A stretch of 23,995 nucleotides of DNA from contig CAZESB010000012.1 in the NCBI GenBank assembly GCA_964515115.1, forward strand, positions 1 through 23,995, in the 5' to 3' direction. This document shows positions 6,278-13,979 of the stretch, piece by piece (the stretch's first letter is position 1; every line of letters starts with the position of its first letter). A program made the translations under genes and the position numbers. The notes beneath the pieces were generated by a model. That model did no database searches. It was not told where the DNA came from and saw nothing but the letters and a program-made list of their open reading frames with translations. Origin of the DNA: UBA1370 sp964515115 (GTDB taxonomy: Bacteria > Patescibacteriota > Microgenomatia > UBA1400 > PJMF01).

Positions 6278-7000
6278 ATGATAGATCTTACAGCCCGCCA
6301 GGTACAAATACTTCGAGCCATTATCGAAGAATTCATTGATACGGCCGAACCGGTCGGCTCCGACACGATCGACAAAAAGTTTTCCATCGGTGTTTCTCCA
6401 GCCACCATTCGCAATGAGATGGTTTATCTGTCCAAACAAGGTTATTTAAACAAAACTCACAGCAGTGCCGGCCGGGTGCCCACGCCTCTGGCTTTTAAGC
6501 TCTACGTCAACGAACTAATGAAAGAGCAGGAACTAACAGTGGCCGACGAAGTTTCTGCCAAAGAGAAAATCTGGAACAGCCGCCAGGAAATTGACCGCCT
6601 GCTTTCCCAAATTACCAAAGTGCTGGCCGACCGCTCCAATGCTCTAGCGGTAGCGATGATTGATGAAGATCACCTTTTTCATTCAGGTTACGCCAACTTG
6701 CTGCGGATGCCGGAATTTTACGACATCAAAGTGATGCGTCACGTCTTGCAACTGATTGAAGAAACTAATTTGCTTGAGGAAATTTTTGAATTTGGTGCTA
6801 GCGAAAATCCGGTCCAAGTAGTTTATGGCGCCGAACTGGGCAACAAAAACCTCGAGCCGGTGGGTGTCATTCACATGACGCTGCTTATTGGCGGCCGGGA
6901 GTGCCATATGGGTGTTTTCGGCTCCAGCCGCTTTGACTACTCGTACGTGATCCCGATGATGAAGTATGTTCGGGGCCTGATTTTAGAGATAGTTGAATAA
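6278..7000 (+). CDS. hrcA: Heat-inducible transcription repressor HrcA (short form)
   Basis: HrcA binds CIRCE operators and represses chaperone genes until heat or unfolded protein draws it away. The N-terminal winged helix is well conserved: LTARQVQILRAIIEEF (4-19), SPATIRNEMVYL and the wing with SSAGRVPT. At 240 aa it is about 100 residues shorter than the usual 340, mainly through a reduced middle region; the end (GVFGSSRFDYSYVIPMMKY) resembles the normal HrcA C-terminus. The ATG at 6278 directly follows the predicted transcription start, with no useful Shine-Dalgarno. It is the first gene of hrcA-grpE-dnaK-dnaJ, and three CIRCE-like sites in this window are its probable targets. Confidence 0.93.
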   Translation: MIDLTARQVQILRAIIEEFIDTAEPVGSDTIDKKFSIGVSPATIRNEMVYLSKQGYLNKTHSSAGRVPTPLAFKLYVNELMKEQELTVADEVSAKEKIWNSRQEIDRLLSQITKVLADRSNALAVAMIDEDHLFHSGYANLLRMPEFYDIKVMRHVLQLIEETNLLEEIFEFGASENPVQVVYGAELGNKNLEPVGVIHMTLLIGGRECHMGVFGSSRFDYSYVIPMMKYVRGLILEIVE

Positions 7001-7028
7001 TTTTCTGCAATGAGTTCAAGGACTTCAT

Positions 7029-7889
7029 ATGACAAAAAATAGCGAGAATGATCATCCTGTGAGCAATAACGGTGTGGGCCGCTTTATGGTGGCGGTTGAG
7101 GGAGTGATTGAGCACGAAGAGACAGAAACTATTCTCCTGCTGAAAAGAGCGAACGTAGATTACGCTGGTGGTGTTTGGGAAATTGGCGGCGGTAGACTTG
7201 ATCAAGGCGAAGATCCGGAGGCCGGTTTAAAACGGGAAATCAAGGAAGAAACTGGTTTAGAAATCAAGCCTAAAAAAATTATCAACGCTTGGTTTTTCAA
7301 TCGTGGCCGCAAAAAAACTCCAGAAAATGAGGTCATTGGCTTTACTTACTGGGTCACAACCGACAGCCAAAAAGTGAGTCTTTCACCCGAGCATGACGCC
7401 TATCAATGGCTGAGTCCTGAAGCGGCGCTGGAATTAGTAGAGCCAAAATTAATGGCTAAAGAAATCCAGATTTTCATCAAGGCTAAGGCGGCAGAAAAAG
7501 AAGTTCAAGAAGCGGATAAAGCTAAACAAAGGGCTTTGGCTGATTATCACAACTTGGTTCGCCGCACTCAGGAGGAACGTACCCAATATGCCAAGTTAGC
7601 GGCCGGACAGCTGATTGAAGACTTGATTGAACCGCTGGAACATCTAAGTATGGCTACCGAACAACTTGATGATCAGGGTCTCAACATGATTGTGTCCAGA
7701 TTGTGGCAGGTGCTTTCCAGTCACGGTTTGGAAGAAGTTGAGGCTTTGGGCAAGGAATTTGACGTTGAAACCATGGAAGCGGTCGAGAAAGAAAATGGCG
7801 GCAGTCAGGTAGTGCAGGTTTTGCGGCGCGGCTATATTTTGAACGGCAAAGTCATTCAGCACGCCAAGGTGGTTTTGGGCAGCAACTAG
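7029..7889 (+). CDS. grpE: NUDIX hydrolase-GrpE fusion protein (nucleotide exchange factor)
   Basis: The C-terminal part, about residues 150-286, is GrpE, which releases ADP from DnaK. It has a long charged helix (KAKQRALADYHNLVRR), the ELIxDLxxxLEHL-like dimer helices, and the beta-domain end RRGYILNGKVIQHAKVVL. Residues about 16-145 are a complete NUDIX domain. Its Nudix box at 55-77 fits GX5EX7REUXEEXGU exactly: G55, E61, R69, E70, E73, E74, G76. Such domains hydrolyse nucleoside-diphosphate derivatives. The ORF is continuous, with no frameshift and a good Shine-Dalgarno AAGGA (7018-7022). An internal ATG at 7452 (residue 142) could give free GrpE but has no clear ribosome-binding site. 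The fusion takes the normal grpE place between hrcA and dnaK. The NUDIX substrate is unknown. Confidence 0.93.
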   Translation: MTKNSENDHPVSNNGVGRFMVAVEGVIEHEETETILLLKRANVDYAGGVWEIGGGRLDQGEDPEAGLKREIKEETGLEIKPKKIINAWFFNRGRKKTPENEVIGFTYWVTTDSQKVSLSPEHDAYQWLSPEAALELVEPKLMAKEIQIFIKAKAAEKEVQEADKAKQRALADYHNLVRRTQEERTQYAKLAAGQLIEDLIEPLEHLSMATEQLDDQGLNMIVSRLWQVLSSHGLEEVEALGKEFDVETMEAVEKENGGSQVVQVLRRGYILNGKVIQHAKVVLGSN

Positions 7890-7903
7890 ACAATAAACTC
7901 ATA

Positions 7904-7930
7904 CTAGCAGTCAAACAGTTTGTCTGCTAA
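7904..7930. promoter_or_regulatory. CIRCE-like HrcA operator upstream of dnaK
   Basis: CTAGCAGTC-N9-GTCTGCTAA has the 27-bp 9-9-9 CIRCE layout, with 7 of 9 arm positions complementary. It lies 77 bp before the dnaK ATG and overlaps a possible extended -10, which starts in its right arm. Confidence 0.75.
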
Positions 7931-7933
7931 AAT
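7925..7933 (+). promoter_or_regulatory. Candidate extended -10 for dnaK
   Basis: TGCTAAAAT (TGn plus a 5/6 -10 box) shares six bases with the operator's right arm. Transcription would start near 7940, giving a leader of about 68 bases with a small hairpin (TAAAGC 7942-7947 with GCTTTA 7953-7958). An alternative is TTAACA (7933-7938)-N18-TAATAT (7957-7962); the sequence does not decide between them. Confidence 0.35.
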
Positions 7934-8007
7934 TAACAAGCTAAAGCAATGAGCTTTAATATTATGCAGTTAATACAAGAAAAATAAATATACTGGAAAG
8001 GATAAAT

Positions 8008-9960
8008 ATGGCAGATAATCAAGCTACCGGTAAAATCATTGGTATTGACTTGGGCACCACCAACTCTGCTATTGCAGTGATGGAAGGCGGTACTCCCAAG
8101 ATTATTCCTACTTCAGAGGGTAGGAATACTTTTCCTTCAATTGTGGCTTTTAAAGGCGACGAAACTCTGGTTGGGGACACCGCCAAGCGCCAAATGGTGC
8201 TCAACTCCAAGAAAACCGTTAACTCAGTCAAGCGGTTTATGGGAGGCAAATACAAAGATAAACGAGTCAAAGAAGCGTTCAAACATGTGGCTTACGAAGT
8301 TGAGGCAGGCAAAGATGGTATGGCTGTCATCAAAATTGATGGCAAAACTTACACTCCTCAAGAAATCTCGGCTAAAATTCTAGCTAAAGCTAAGGCTGAC
8401 GCGGAAAATTATCTGGGTGGCAAAGTTACCCGCGCGGTTATCACCGTGCCGGCTTATTTTGACGACTCCCAGCGCCAGGCCACCAAACAAGCCGGGGAAA
8501 TTGCCGGACTGCAGGTGGAACGGATTGTCAACGAGCCCACCGCGGCCGCTCTAGCCTATGGGCTTGATAAGGCCGGCAACAAAACCATTGCCGTTTATGA
8601 CCTGGGGGGCGGTACTTTTGACATTTCTATTTTGGAAATTGGTGACGGTGTCTTTGAAGTTAAATCCACCAATGGCGACACTTTTCTTGGTGGTGATGAT
8701 TTTGATTCCCGAATTATTGATTGGATTGTGACTGAGTTCAAAAAAGAACACGGCAAAGATCTATCCAAAGATCCTCAGGCGCTGCAGCGGATTAAAGATG
8801 CTGCCGAAAAAGCCAAGATCGAGCTTTCCAGCCGTCAGGAAACTGATATCAACCAGCCGTTTATTACCCAAGGCGATGATAGTCAGCCTCTTCACCTCAC
8901 CATGACTATCGACAGAGCTAAGTACGAAGAGCTGGTTGATGACTTAATTGAAAGCACTTTTGGTCCGGTCAAGCAGGCGCTGAAAGACGCCGGCATGAAA
9001 GCTGCCGATGTGGAGGACATTGTCATGGTTGGTGGCATGACCCGGACGCCTAAAATTCAGGAAAAAGTCAAGGAATTTTTTGGTAAAGACACTCATAAAG
9101 GTGTCAACCCGGATGAAGTGGTGGCGATCGGCGCTGCCATCCAAGCTGGAGTGATTGGCGGCGATGTGCAAGATGTGGTTTTGTTGGATGTCACGCCGCT
9201 TACTCTTGGTTTAGAAACTCTGGGCGGGGTCCGAACGCCGCTGATTGAGCGCAACACCACTATTCCCACCAGCAAATCGCAAGTGTTTTCTACCGCGGCT
9301 GATAATCAAACCCAAGTAGAGATCAACGTGCTCCAGGGTGAGCGGGAAATGGCGGCGGACAACAAGTCGCTTGGTCGCTTCATTCTTGACGGGATTCCGC
9401 CCGCCCGCCGGGGTATGCCGCAAATTGAAGTCACTTTTGATATCGACTCAAACGGCATTCTTAACGTTACGGCTAAGGATAAAACCACCGGCAAGGAGCA
9501 GAAGATCACCATCCAAAACTCCACTAATCTTTCCGATGAGGAAGTTGAGAAGATGAAACAGGATGCTGAGGCTCACGCAGAGGAAGACCAAGCCAAGCGC
9601 GAACTGGTGGAAGCCAGAAATAAAGCCAGATCGGTGGCTTTCGAACTTGAGAAGCAGCTGGATGAGTATGGCGATAAAGTGGACGAAGAGACTAAAAAAA
9701 CTATCGCGGAAAATGTCGAAAAACTCAAAGAGCTGGCAGAAAAAGAAGACGCCACCAAGGAAACTTTGGACGCCGCGGTAGACGAAACCTTTGAATCAGC
9801 ACAAAAAATGGCTGAAGCCATGCAAAAAGCCCAAGCTGAAGCTGGGGCGGCTGCCGGGGCGGAGAGCAAAGCCGAAGAAGCTAGCACTGCCGGCGCTGAT
9901 CAGAAAAAAAGTAAGAAACCCAACGGCGAAGTCGAAGAAGGCGACATCGTCAATGAGTAG
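8008..9960 (+). CDS. dnaK: Molecular chaperone DnaK (Hsp70)
   Basis: DnaK holds unfolded protein segments in an ATP-driven cycle with DnaJ and GrpE. The 650-aa protein is full length. The ATPase domain begins IIGIDLGTTNSAIAVMEGG and includes IVNEPTAAALAYGLDK and DLGGGTFDISIL. The interdomain linker DVVLLDVTPLTLGLETLGG is followed by the substrate-binding domain and a charged helical lid. The C-terminal tail is rich in Ala, Glu and Lys and ends GDIVNE. The ATG at 8008 has the Shine-Dalgarno AAAGGA (7997-8002). A CIRCE-like site upstream implies HrcA control. dnaJ follows after 40 bp with its own promoter-like site. Confidence 0.98.
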   Translation: MADNQATGKIIGIDLGTTNSAIAVMEGGTPKIIPTSEGRNTFPSIVAFKGDETLVGDTAKRQMVLNSKKTVNSVKRFMGGKYKDKRVKEAFKHVAYEVEAGKDGMAVIKIDGKTYTPQEISAKILAKAKADAENYLGGKVTRAVITVPAYFDDSQRQATKQAGEIAGLQVERIVNEPTAAALAYGLDKAGNKTIAVYDLGGGTFDISILEIGDGVFEVKSTNGDTFLGGDDFDSRIIDWIVTEFKKEHGKDLSKDPQALQRIKDAAEKAKIELSSRQETDINQPFITQGDDSQPLHLTMTIDRAKYEELVDDLIESTFGPVKQALKDAGMKAADVEDIVMVGGMTRTPKIQEKVKEFFGKDTHKGVNPDEVVAIGAAIQAGVIGGDVQDVVLLDVTPLTLGLETLGGVRTPLIERNTTIPTSKSQVFSTAADNQTQVEINVLQGEREMAADNKSLGRFILDGIPPARRGMPQIEVTFDIDSNGILNVTAKDKTTGKEQKITIQNSTNLSDEEVEKMKQDAEAHAEEDQAKRELVEARNKARSVAFELEKQLDEYGDKVDEETKKTIAENVEKLKELAEKEDATKETLDAAVDETFESAQKMAEAMQKAQAEAGAAAGAESKAEEASTAGADQKKSKKPNGEVEEGDIVNE

Positions 9961-9979
9961 GCATTTTTGTCTTACCAAT

Positions 9980-9988
9980 TGCTATAAT
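9980..9988 (+). promoter_or_regulatory. Extended -10 promoter for dnaJ
   Basis: TGCTATAAT is a perfect TATAAT with a TGn extension; no -35 is evident. The expected start near 9995 is about 6 bases before the dnaJ ATG, and no Shine-Dalgarno precedes that ATG, so a leaderless dnaJ mRNA is likely. No CIRCE-like repeat is seen in this 40-bp gap. Confidence 0.55.
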
Positions 9989-10000
9989 TAAGCGGTTCTT

Positions 10001-10584
10001 ATGCCTACTAAACGCGACTATTACGATATTCTTGGGATTGAGAAGTCTGCTTCTGACAAGGAAATTAAAGCTGCCTACAGGAAGCAGGCTTTAAAGTGGC
10101 ATCCTGACAAAAATCCCGATAAGAGAAAGGATGCTGAGGAGAAATTCAAAGAAATCAACGAGGCCTACCAAGTTTTGTCGGACTCTCAGAAGCGCCAGCA
10201 TTATGACCAATTTGGTCACGCGGCCTTTGATCCTACGGGCGGGATGGGCGGCAATCCTTTCAGTGGTGCTCAGTCGGGACCTTTTACCTGGACTTACACT
10301 ACCAGCTCAGGCGGCAATCCCTTTGAGGGTATGGATTTTGGTGACCCATTTGACATTTTTGAAACTTTTTTTGGCGGAGGCTTTGCCCGAGCGCAACAGC
10401 GCAAACGCTACTCTCTGAGCATTGATTTTATGGAAGCAATTAAAGGCGTGGTTAAAGAGGTGGAGATTGACGGTAAAAAACATAAAATCAAAATTCCCGC
10501 CGGCGCTAATGATGGCACCCGTATTCGTTTTGATGATTTTGATGTCACTATCAATGTTGGTACTCATCCGCAGTACAAGCGCGA
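10001..10584 (+). CDS. dnaJ: DnaJ/CbpA-type co-chaperone without zinc finger (3' partial, runs into gap)
   Basis: DnaJ delivers substrates to DnaK and stimulates its ATPase. The 194 visible residues hold a J domain (about 5-69, with HPD at 34-36), a Gly/Phe-rich region (about 75-130, e.g. GGMGGNPFSG), and the start of the C-terminal substrate-binding domain (YSLSIDFMEAIKGVVKEVEI, then KIKIPAGANDGTRIRF). The CxxCxGxG repeats of type I DnaJ are absent where they would be expected after the first C-terminal strand, so this is the type II layout. The reading frame after the 100-N gap is unrelated: it is antisense to the DUF4956 gene. The position next to dnaK makes it the likely main partner. Confidence 0.92.
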
Positions 10585-10684
10585 NNNNNNNNNNNNNNNN
10601 NNNNNNNNNNNNNNNNNNNNNNNNNNNNNNNNNNNNNNNNNNNNNNNNNNNNNNNNNNNNNNNNNNNNNNNNNNNNNNNNNNNN
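10585..10684. other. Assembly gap (100 N) between dnaJ and the DUF4956 gene
   Basis: Exactly 100 N of nominal length. Both flanking genes lose their 3' ends here, dnaJ on the plus strand and the DUF4956 gene on the minus strand. Their adjacency rests on scaffolding only. Confidence 0.99.
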
Positions 10685-11259
10685 GATTTTTTACCTGATG
10701 TATCAACTCTTTTTAATTCCAATCCCGAAGTAAAGGGGGTGATTAGATCAGTAATGGCTTTGAGTTGGTTTTCCGAATTGTCGGTCGTAATTTCGAGATA
10801 CATTTTTTCGTGATTGTTGAGGCCGGGCAGCGTGAATCTGCCACCCACCAGCTCACGCAAAACCAAAAAGGCCATAGTTACCACATAAAAGCCAAGTGTC
10901 ACCTCCCGCTGCCCGGCCCCCATGCCCAAACCCAAAGCAATAGTCAGAAAAATATAGGCTAGTTCTTCCGGCTCTTTAATAGCTGAACGGAACCGAACAA
11001 TAGAAAGCGCACCGACCAGCCCGAGTGACAGAGCGATAGACGAGCGAATAATACTAATAATCATCATGGTGGTGATAGCTAGCAGGGGAAAAAGCGCCGC
11101 CAGCCGCCGCCGATTTGAGAGGGCGTGACCGAATTTTCGGTAAACATAAGCCAAAATTTCCGTCATCAAAATCAACAAAAGCGTGTTGATTAAAAACTCA
11201 TTGAGATCGGGCATGGAAAAAACCGTATCCAGTTGCAGCAGCTCGGTAATTCTTTGCAT
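10685..11259 (-). CDS. DUF4956-family membrane protein (3' partial, runs into gap)
   Basis: The 191 visible residues contain four or five hydrophobic segments, including FLINTLLLILMTEILAYVY (about 22-40), LFPLLAITTMMIISII, IALSLGLVGALSIVRFR, a segment around LAYIFLTIALGLGMGAG, and FYVVTMAFLVLREL. The LSLGLVGALSIVRFRxxIKEPEE tract with a charged cytoplasmic tail matches what I know of DUF4956 proteins. Their function is unknown. From memory, they are often neighbours of VTC-domain polyphosphate polymerases and CotH proteins, which is exactly the setting here. The ATG at 11259 follows a GAAAGAAG stretch on the minus strand. The end is lost in the gap. Confidence 0.8.
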
Positions 11260-11305
11260 ATGAGGCGCTTCTTTCTAATTTTGTTAAACTTTCAAAGTAA
11301 GTATA

Positions 11306-13201
11306 CTAAAAAATTCCTAAACTGAGGTACTCAAACCATTGCTTTTTTCTAAACACGGCTTTAAATTCCTCCTGGTTGTCGATCTTTAAAACCACCCGTT
11401 TGTCTTTTTTGTAACGCTCCAGCATTTCCCCTTCCCAGTGATCAAAAACATAATCCCTGGCAGGATGAGCTTCGATAGCCATGTATGAATTAGTAAAAAA
11501 CGTTCCTTGCCAAGGCAGCTCATCACTTGATTTATGAATGGCGCCAATACTGACCGCTCCACCTTCAGTCGGCTCGCTTTTGAGAGTGATGTAGCTGAGA
11601 GGCGGTAAATTATAGAAATCAGTCGTCTTATCAAAAACTGCCCGGTGTCGGTGCAGGGCATAAAGTTTCAAAAACTCAATTTGTTGCTCCCATTCTTCGA
11701 CAGTCGGGAAAACGTGCTCAGCATTTTCGTCACGCCACTTGGCTGATTGAGCTGGCATTTCGGAGCGAATACTAGCCGCTAATTTGTCGATATTTTCAAT
11801 CACGTATTCAGGGGTAAATTTGTCGTTAAAAAGTTCAGCTGTTCTAGTCAGGTATTCTTGCTTAACTTTATGATCAAAAAATAGATTGATAAAAGGGAAT
11901 TTATTATCAGAAAGCCGATTGAAAAGATCATTTTGCGAGCTGCGAATCACCTCTTCTTCAGTCTTTTTCTGATGAGCCAGACCCACATCAAGATCATAAA
12001 AAATCCAGCGGAACCGGCCGTCAATACTGGTTAATTCTTCCGGCGCTGCCCGAACCGGCCGTTCGTAGCGCCAAAGCTTAACATTGCCAAAAGGCCAATC
12101 AAAATTACCAGAATAAAACTCAAAAATCATGTAATCAATAAAGTTTGGAATATCAAGTCCTGGCAAGAACTCACTGTAGTAAGCACAAGTATTGCAGTGC
12201 TGGGCCTTCTCAAAAAGAGCATCATAATCTTCGACTGCTTGCTTACTGCCATAATCATGTCGGGCTTTACCACGGTTATCGCCCACGTCGTGAGGAATTT
12301 CAATAATGCTCACCCGATTTTTAGAAAGTCCGTACTTATTGGCCAGATAATGCTGATCGATGCGCTCTCTGAGAAAATAAACCCCCCAATATTCACCGTT
12401 GAGATAAACCACCGCCGGCCTCACCGCCTGAGTATCAAGATCAGTCAATTCCGCTGCCATGGTATGCAGCAACGCATCGCGGATGTAGCCATGTTCCCAG
12501 TCAGTGCCACCAGTTCTGAGCAGAAAAGTATTAAAAGTAGTGTAGTCGAGTTCAGGAAAAATGGGGTAGTTAATTTGGTCTGAATGGTCGAGGTAGCCGG
12601 CGTAAATGCGGAAAGATTTTTGGGGCAAAGCAGCACTGCCACCGCCATGAATGCGCAGACCGATGTCTTTTTGAAAACCGAGCCGGCCGTCTGGTTCGTA
12701 AAATGATAAGTGAGCCGGCCGCTCCCACTCATCGCCTTCTTCGTCAAAATGAACATAAATACCACGCTCCTCATCCCAGAGATTTTTCGGGTTGGTAGCA
12801 AGATTGATCACTGCCACTTCGTGATTGGTTTGGATAAAAACCGGGAAGGTATGGATTTTACCCACTTGTTGATCATGACGAAAAGCGGCCGCCCTGATAG
12901 TGGTAGTTTTTTCCAGTGGAAGTGGCTTTTCGTAGCGGTTGCTGCTGGTAGTTGGCTCGGAACCATCCAGGGTGTAATAAATTTCCGCCGGCAGCAGACC
13001 GGAAAATTTGAGCGAAATTTCCGTCGGTTGATTAAAAAAAGCTGTTTTGGGTGTCATCATGATTCTGGCTTGCAGGCTACCCAGGAGTAAGAGCGAGCCT
13101 AACAGCAGCAGACAAATAGCGAGATAAACTACCCGAGGGTGACGAAATTTCTCAATTAATTTGGCGAGCGGATTTGCTAGGACGGGTTTTTGAATAATCA
13201 T
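11306..13201 (-). CDS. Membrane-anchored CotH kinase-like protein
   Basis: The 631-aa product has a short cytoplasmic start, a transmembrane helix (about 24-45, VVYLAICLLLLGSLLLLGSL), and a chitobiase/hexosaminidase C-terminal-like beta domain (IYYTLDGSEPTTSSNRY). The CotH domain follows: GLRIHGGGSAALPQKSFRI, LLRTGGTDWEHGYIRDAL, VVYLNGEYWGVYFLRERI and RWIFYDLDVGLAH. The C-terminal about 80 residues (TLKSEPTEGGAVSIG to VFDHWEGE) look like an InlB-type bacterial repeat domain. CotH proteins are atypical kinases known from spore coats; here the domains would face outward. The start at 13201 is chosen because it overlaps the VTC gene stop as ATGA; the longer ORF from 13225 adds 8 residues only. 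No sporulation genes are seen, so the target is unknown. Confidence 0.88.
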   Translation of the reverse strand: MIIQKPVLANPLAKLIEKFRHPRVVYLAICLLLLGSLLLLGSLQARIMMTPKTAFFNQPTEISLKFSGLLPAEIYYTLDGSEPTTSSNRYEKPLPLEKTTTIRAAAFRHDQQVGKIHTFPVFIQTNHEVAVINLATNPKNLWDEERGIYVHFDEEGDEWERPAHLSFYEPDGRLGFQKDIGLRIHGGGSAALPQKSFRIYAGYLDHSDQINYPIFPELDYTTFNTFLLRTGGTDWEHGYIRDALLHTMAAELTDLDTQAVRPAVVYLNGEYWGVYFLRERIDQHYLANKYGLSKNRVSIIEIPHDVGDNRGKARHDYGSKQAVEDYDALFEKAQHCNTCAYYSEFLPGLDIPNFIDYMIFEFYSGNFDWPFGNVKLWRYERPVRAAPEELTSIDGRFRWIFYDLDVGLAHQKKTEEEVIRSSQNDLFNRLSDNKFPFINLFFDHKVKQEYLTRTAELFNDKFTPEYVIENIDKLAASIRSEMPAQSAKWRDENAEHVFPTVEEWEQQIEFLKLYALHRHRAVFDKTTDFYNLPPLSYITLKSEPTEGGAVSIGAIHKSSDELPWQGTFFTNSYMAIEAHPARDYVFDHWEGEMLERYKKDKRVVLKIDNQEEFKAVFRKKQWFEYLSLGIF

Positions 13202-13905
13202 AGAATAATCAAATGAGGATAACACAAAGACATCCCCTGCACATATTTTGACGACTTACTCAATCTGAAAGGAAAAAAGTTGCTGATTTGCGCTGCCAGT
13301 TTTTCCGCTTCGAGGGCATATTTGAGCTCGACAATAGTGTGAGGCAAAGTTTGTTTGGGAGTTTGTTGTTGATCTCTTTTGGTGTGGTCAAAGCGCAGCT
13401 TTGAATCCACTGTCAACCTTACCAACCCATCAGCGGTCACATAATATTGCCGCAGATAGGCATTTTTCAGCACTGCTCGGTACATCCCGGCTTGTTCCAG
13501 AAAAAAGTGGTTGGTTTGTTGGCTGGTTGCCTGGTTTTTTACCTGAACGATTTTTGCCGGTAATTTTGCCTGCTTCCTCAAGGTTGAAGCCACCAAGCCG
13601 CCGGTTTTGGAGACAACTTCGCCTTCTTTAGTCTTAATTTCCAATGTGGTTTGGCTTAAGGCTTCAAAATCACCATACCAGCGCAAGCGAACTTTTTTTC
13701 TCGGACTGACTCCGGCCACATTTTCTCTTAAGTGAGCAAAATCGGTAGTATCAAAGTAAATGTTGTTAACTTGCCTGTCGGGATAAGCTTTCCTGAAATG
13801 CGCCGGATGAGCATGCAACAAGGACGGCATGGCCAGCGCCTGCTCATAGCCGAGGATAAACTTTTTTTCGAATCTGATTTCCCGCGCAGCAGCATTGGTA
13901 GGCAT
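13198..13905 (-). CDS. VTC-domain (polyphosphate polymerase-type) protein
   Basis: The 235-aa product has the tunnel-fold VTC domain known from yeast Vtc4, which makes polyphosphate from ATP. Expected tunnel residues are visible in order: RFEKKF (11-16), the NNIYFDT strand, KVRLRWYG, LEIKTKEG, the VRLTVDSKLRF strand, VELKY and the closing SKSSKYVQGM. There is no membrane segment and no SPX domain. It is first in a minus-strand set, with CotH overlapping by 4 bp (ATGA) and DUF4956 46 bp further on. A joint role at the membrane is likely, but whether it makes polyphosphate or another phosphate product is not shown. Confidence 0.88.
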   Translation of the reverse strand: MPTNAAAREIRFEKKFILGYEQALAMPSLLHAHPAHFRKAYPDRQVNNIYFDTTDFAHLRENVAGVSPRKKVRLRWYGDFEALSQTTLEIKTKEGEVVSKTGGLVASTLRKQAKLPAKIVQVKNQATSQQTNHFFLEQAGMYRAVLKNAYLRQYYVTADGLVRLTVDSKLRFDHTKRDQQQTPKQTLPHTIVELKYALEAEKLAAQISNFFPFRLSKSSKYVQGMSLCYPHLIIL

Positions 13906-13915
13906 ATGCCTGCTT

Positions 13916-13924
13916 ATTTTAGCA
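13916..13924 (-). promoter_or_regulatory. Extended -10 for the VTC-CotH-DUF4956 genes
   Basis: On the minus strand, TGCTAAAAT (TGn plus a 5/6 -10 box) lies so that transcription would begin about 4 bases before the VTC-gene ATG at 13905. No Shine-Dalgarno precedes that ATG. Confidence 0.42.
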
Positions 13925-13979
13925 TTGAACTGTTGGTTTTGAATGCAGACCCAACCAGCTCACGACCAGCACTCACAGC

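Noticed and set aside
5423..6439. Long minus-strand frame (338 codons) opposite the glycosyltransferase and hrcA
   Set aside because: Both plus-strand genes have clear family motifs; the antisense product shows no domain and spans two genes and a promoter.
10001..10813. 270-codon plus-strand frame across the second gap
   Set aside because: The part after the N run is antisense to the DUF4956 gene; the frame is an artefact of the nominal gap length. The minus-strand frame running from 11259 to 10564 is rejected for the same reason.
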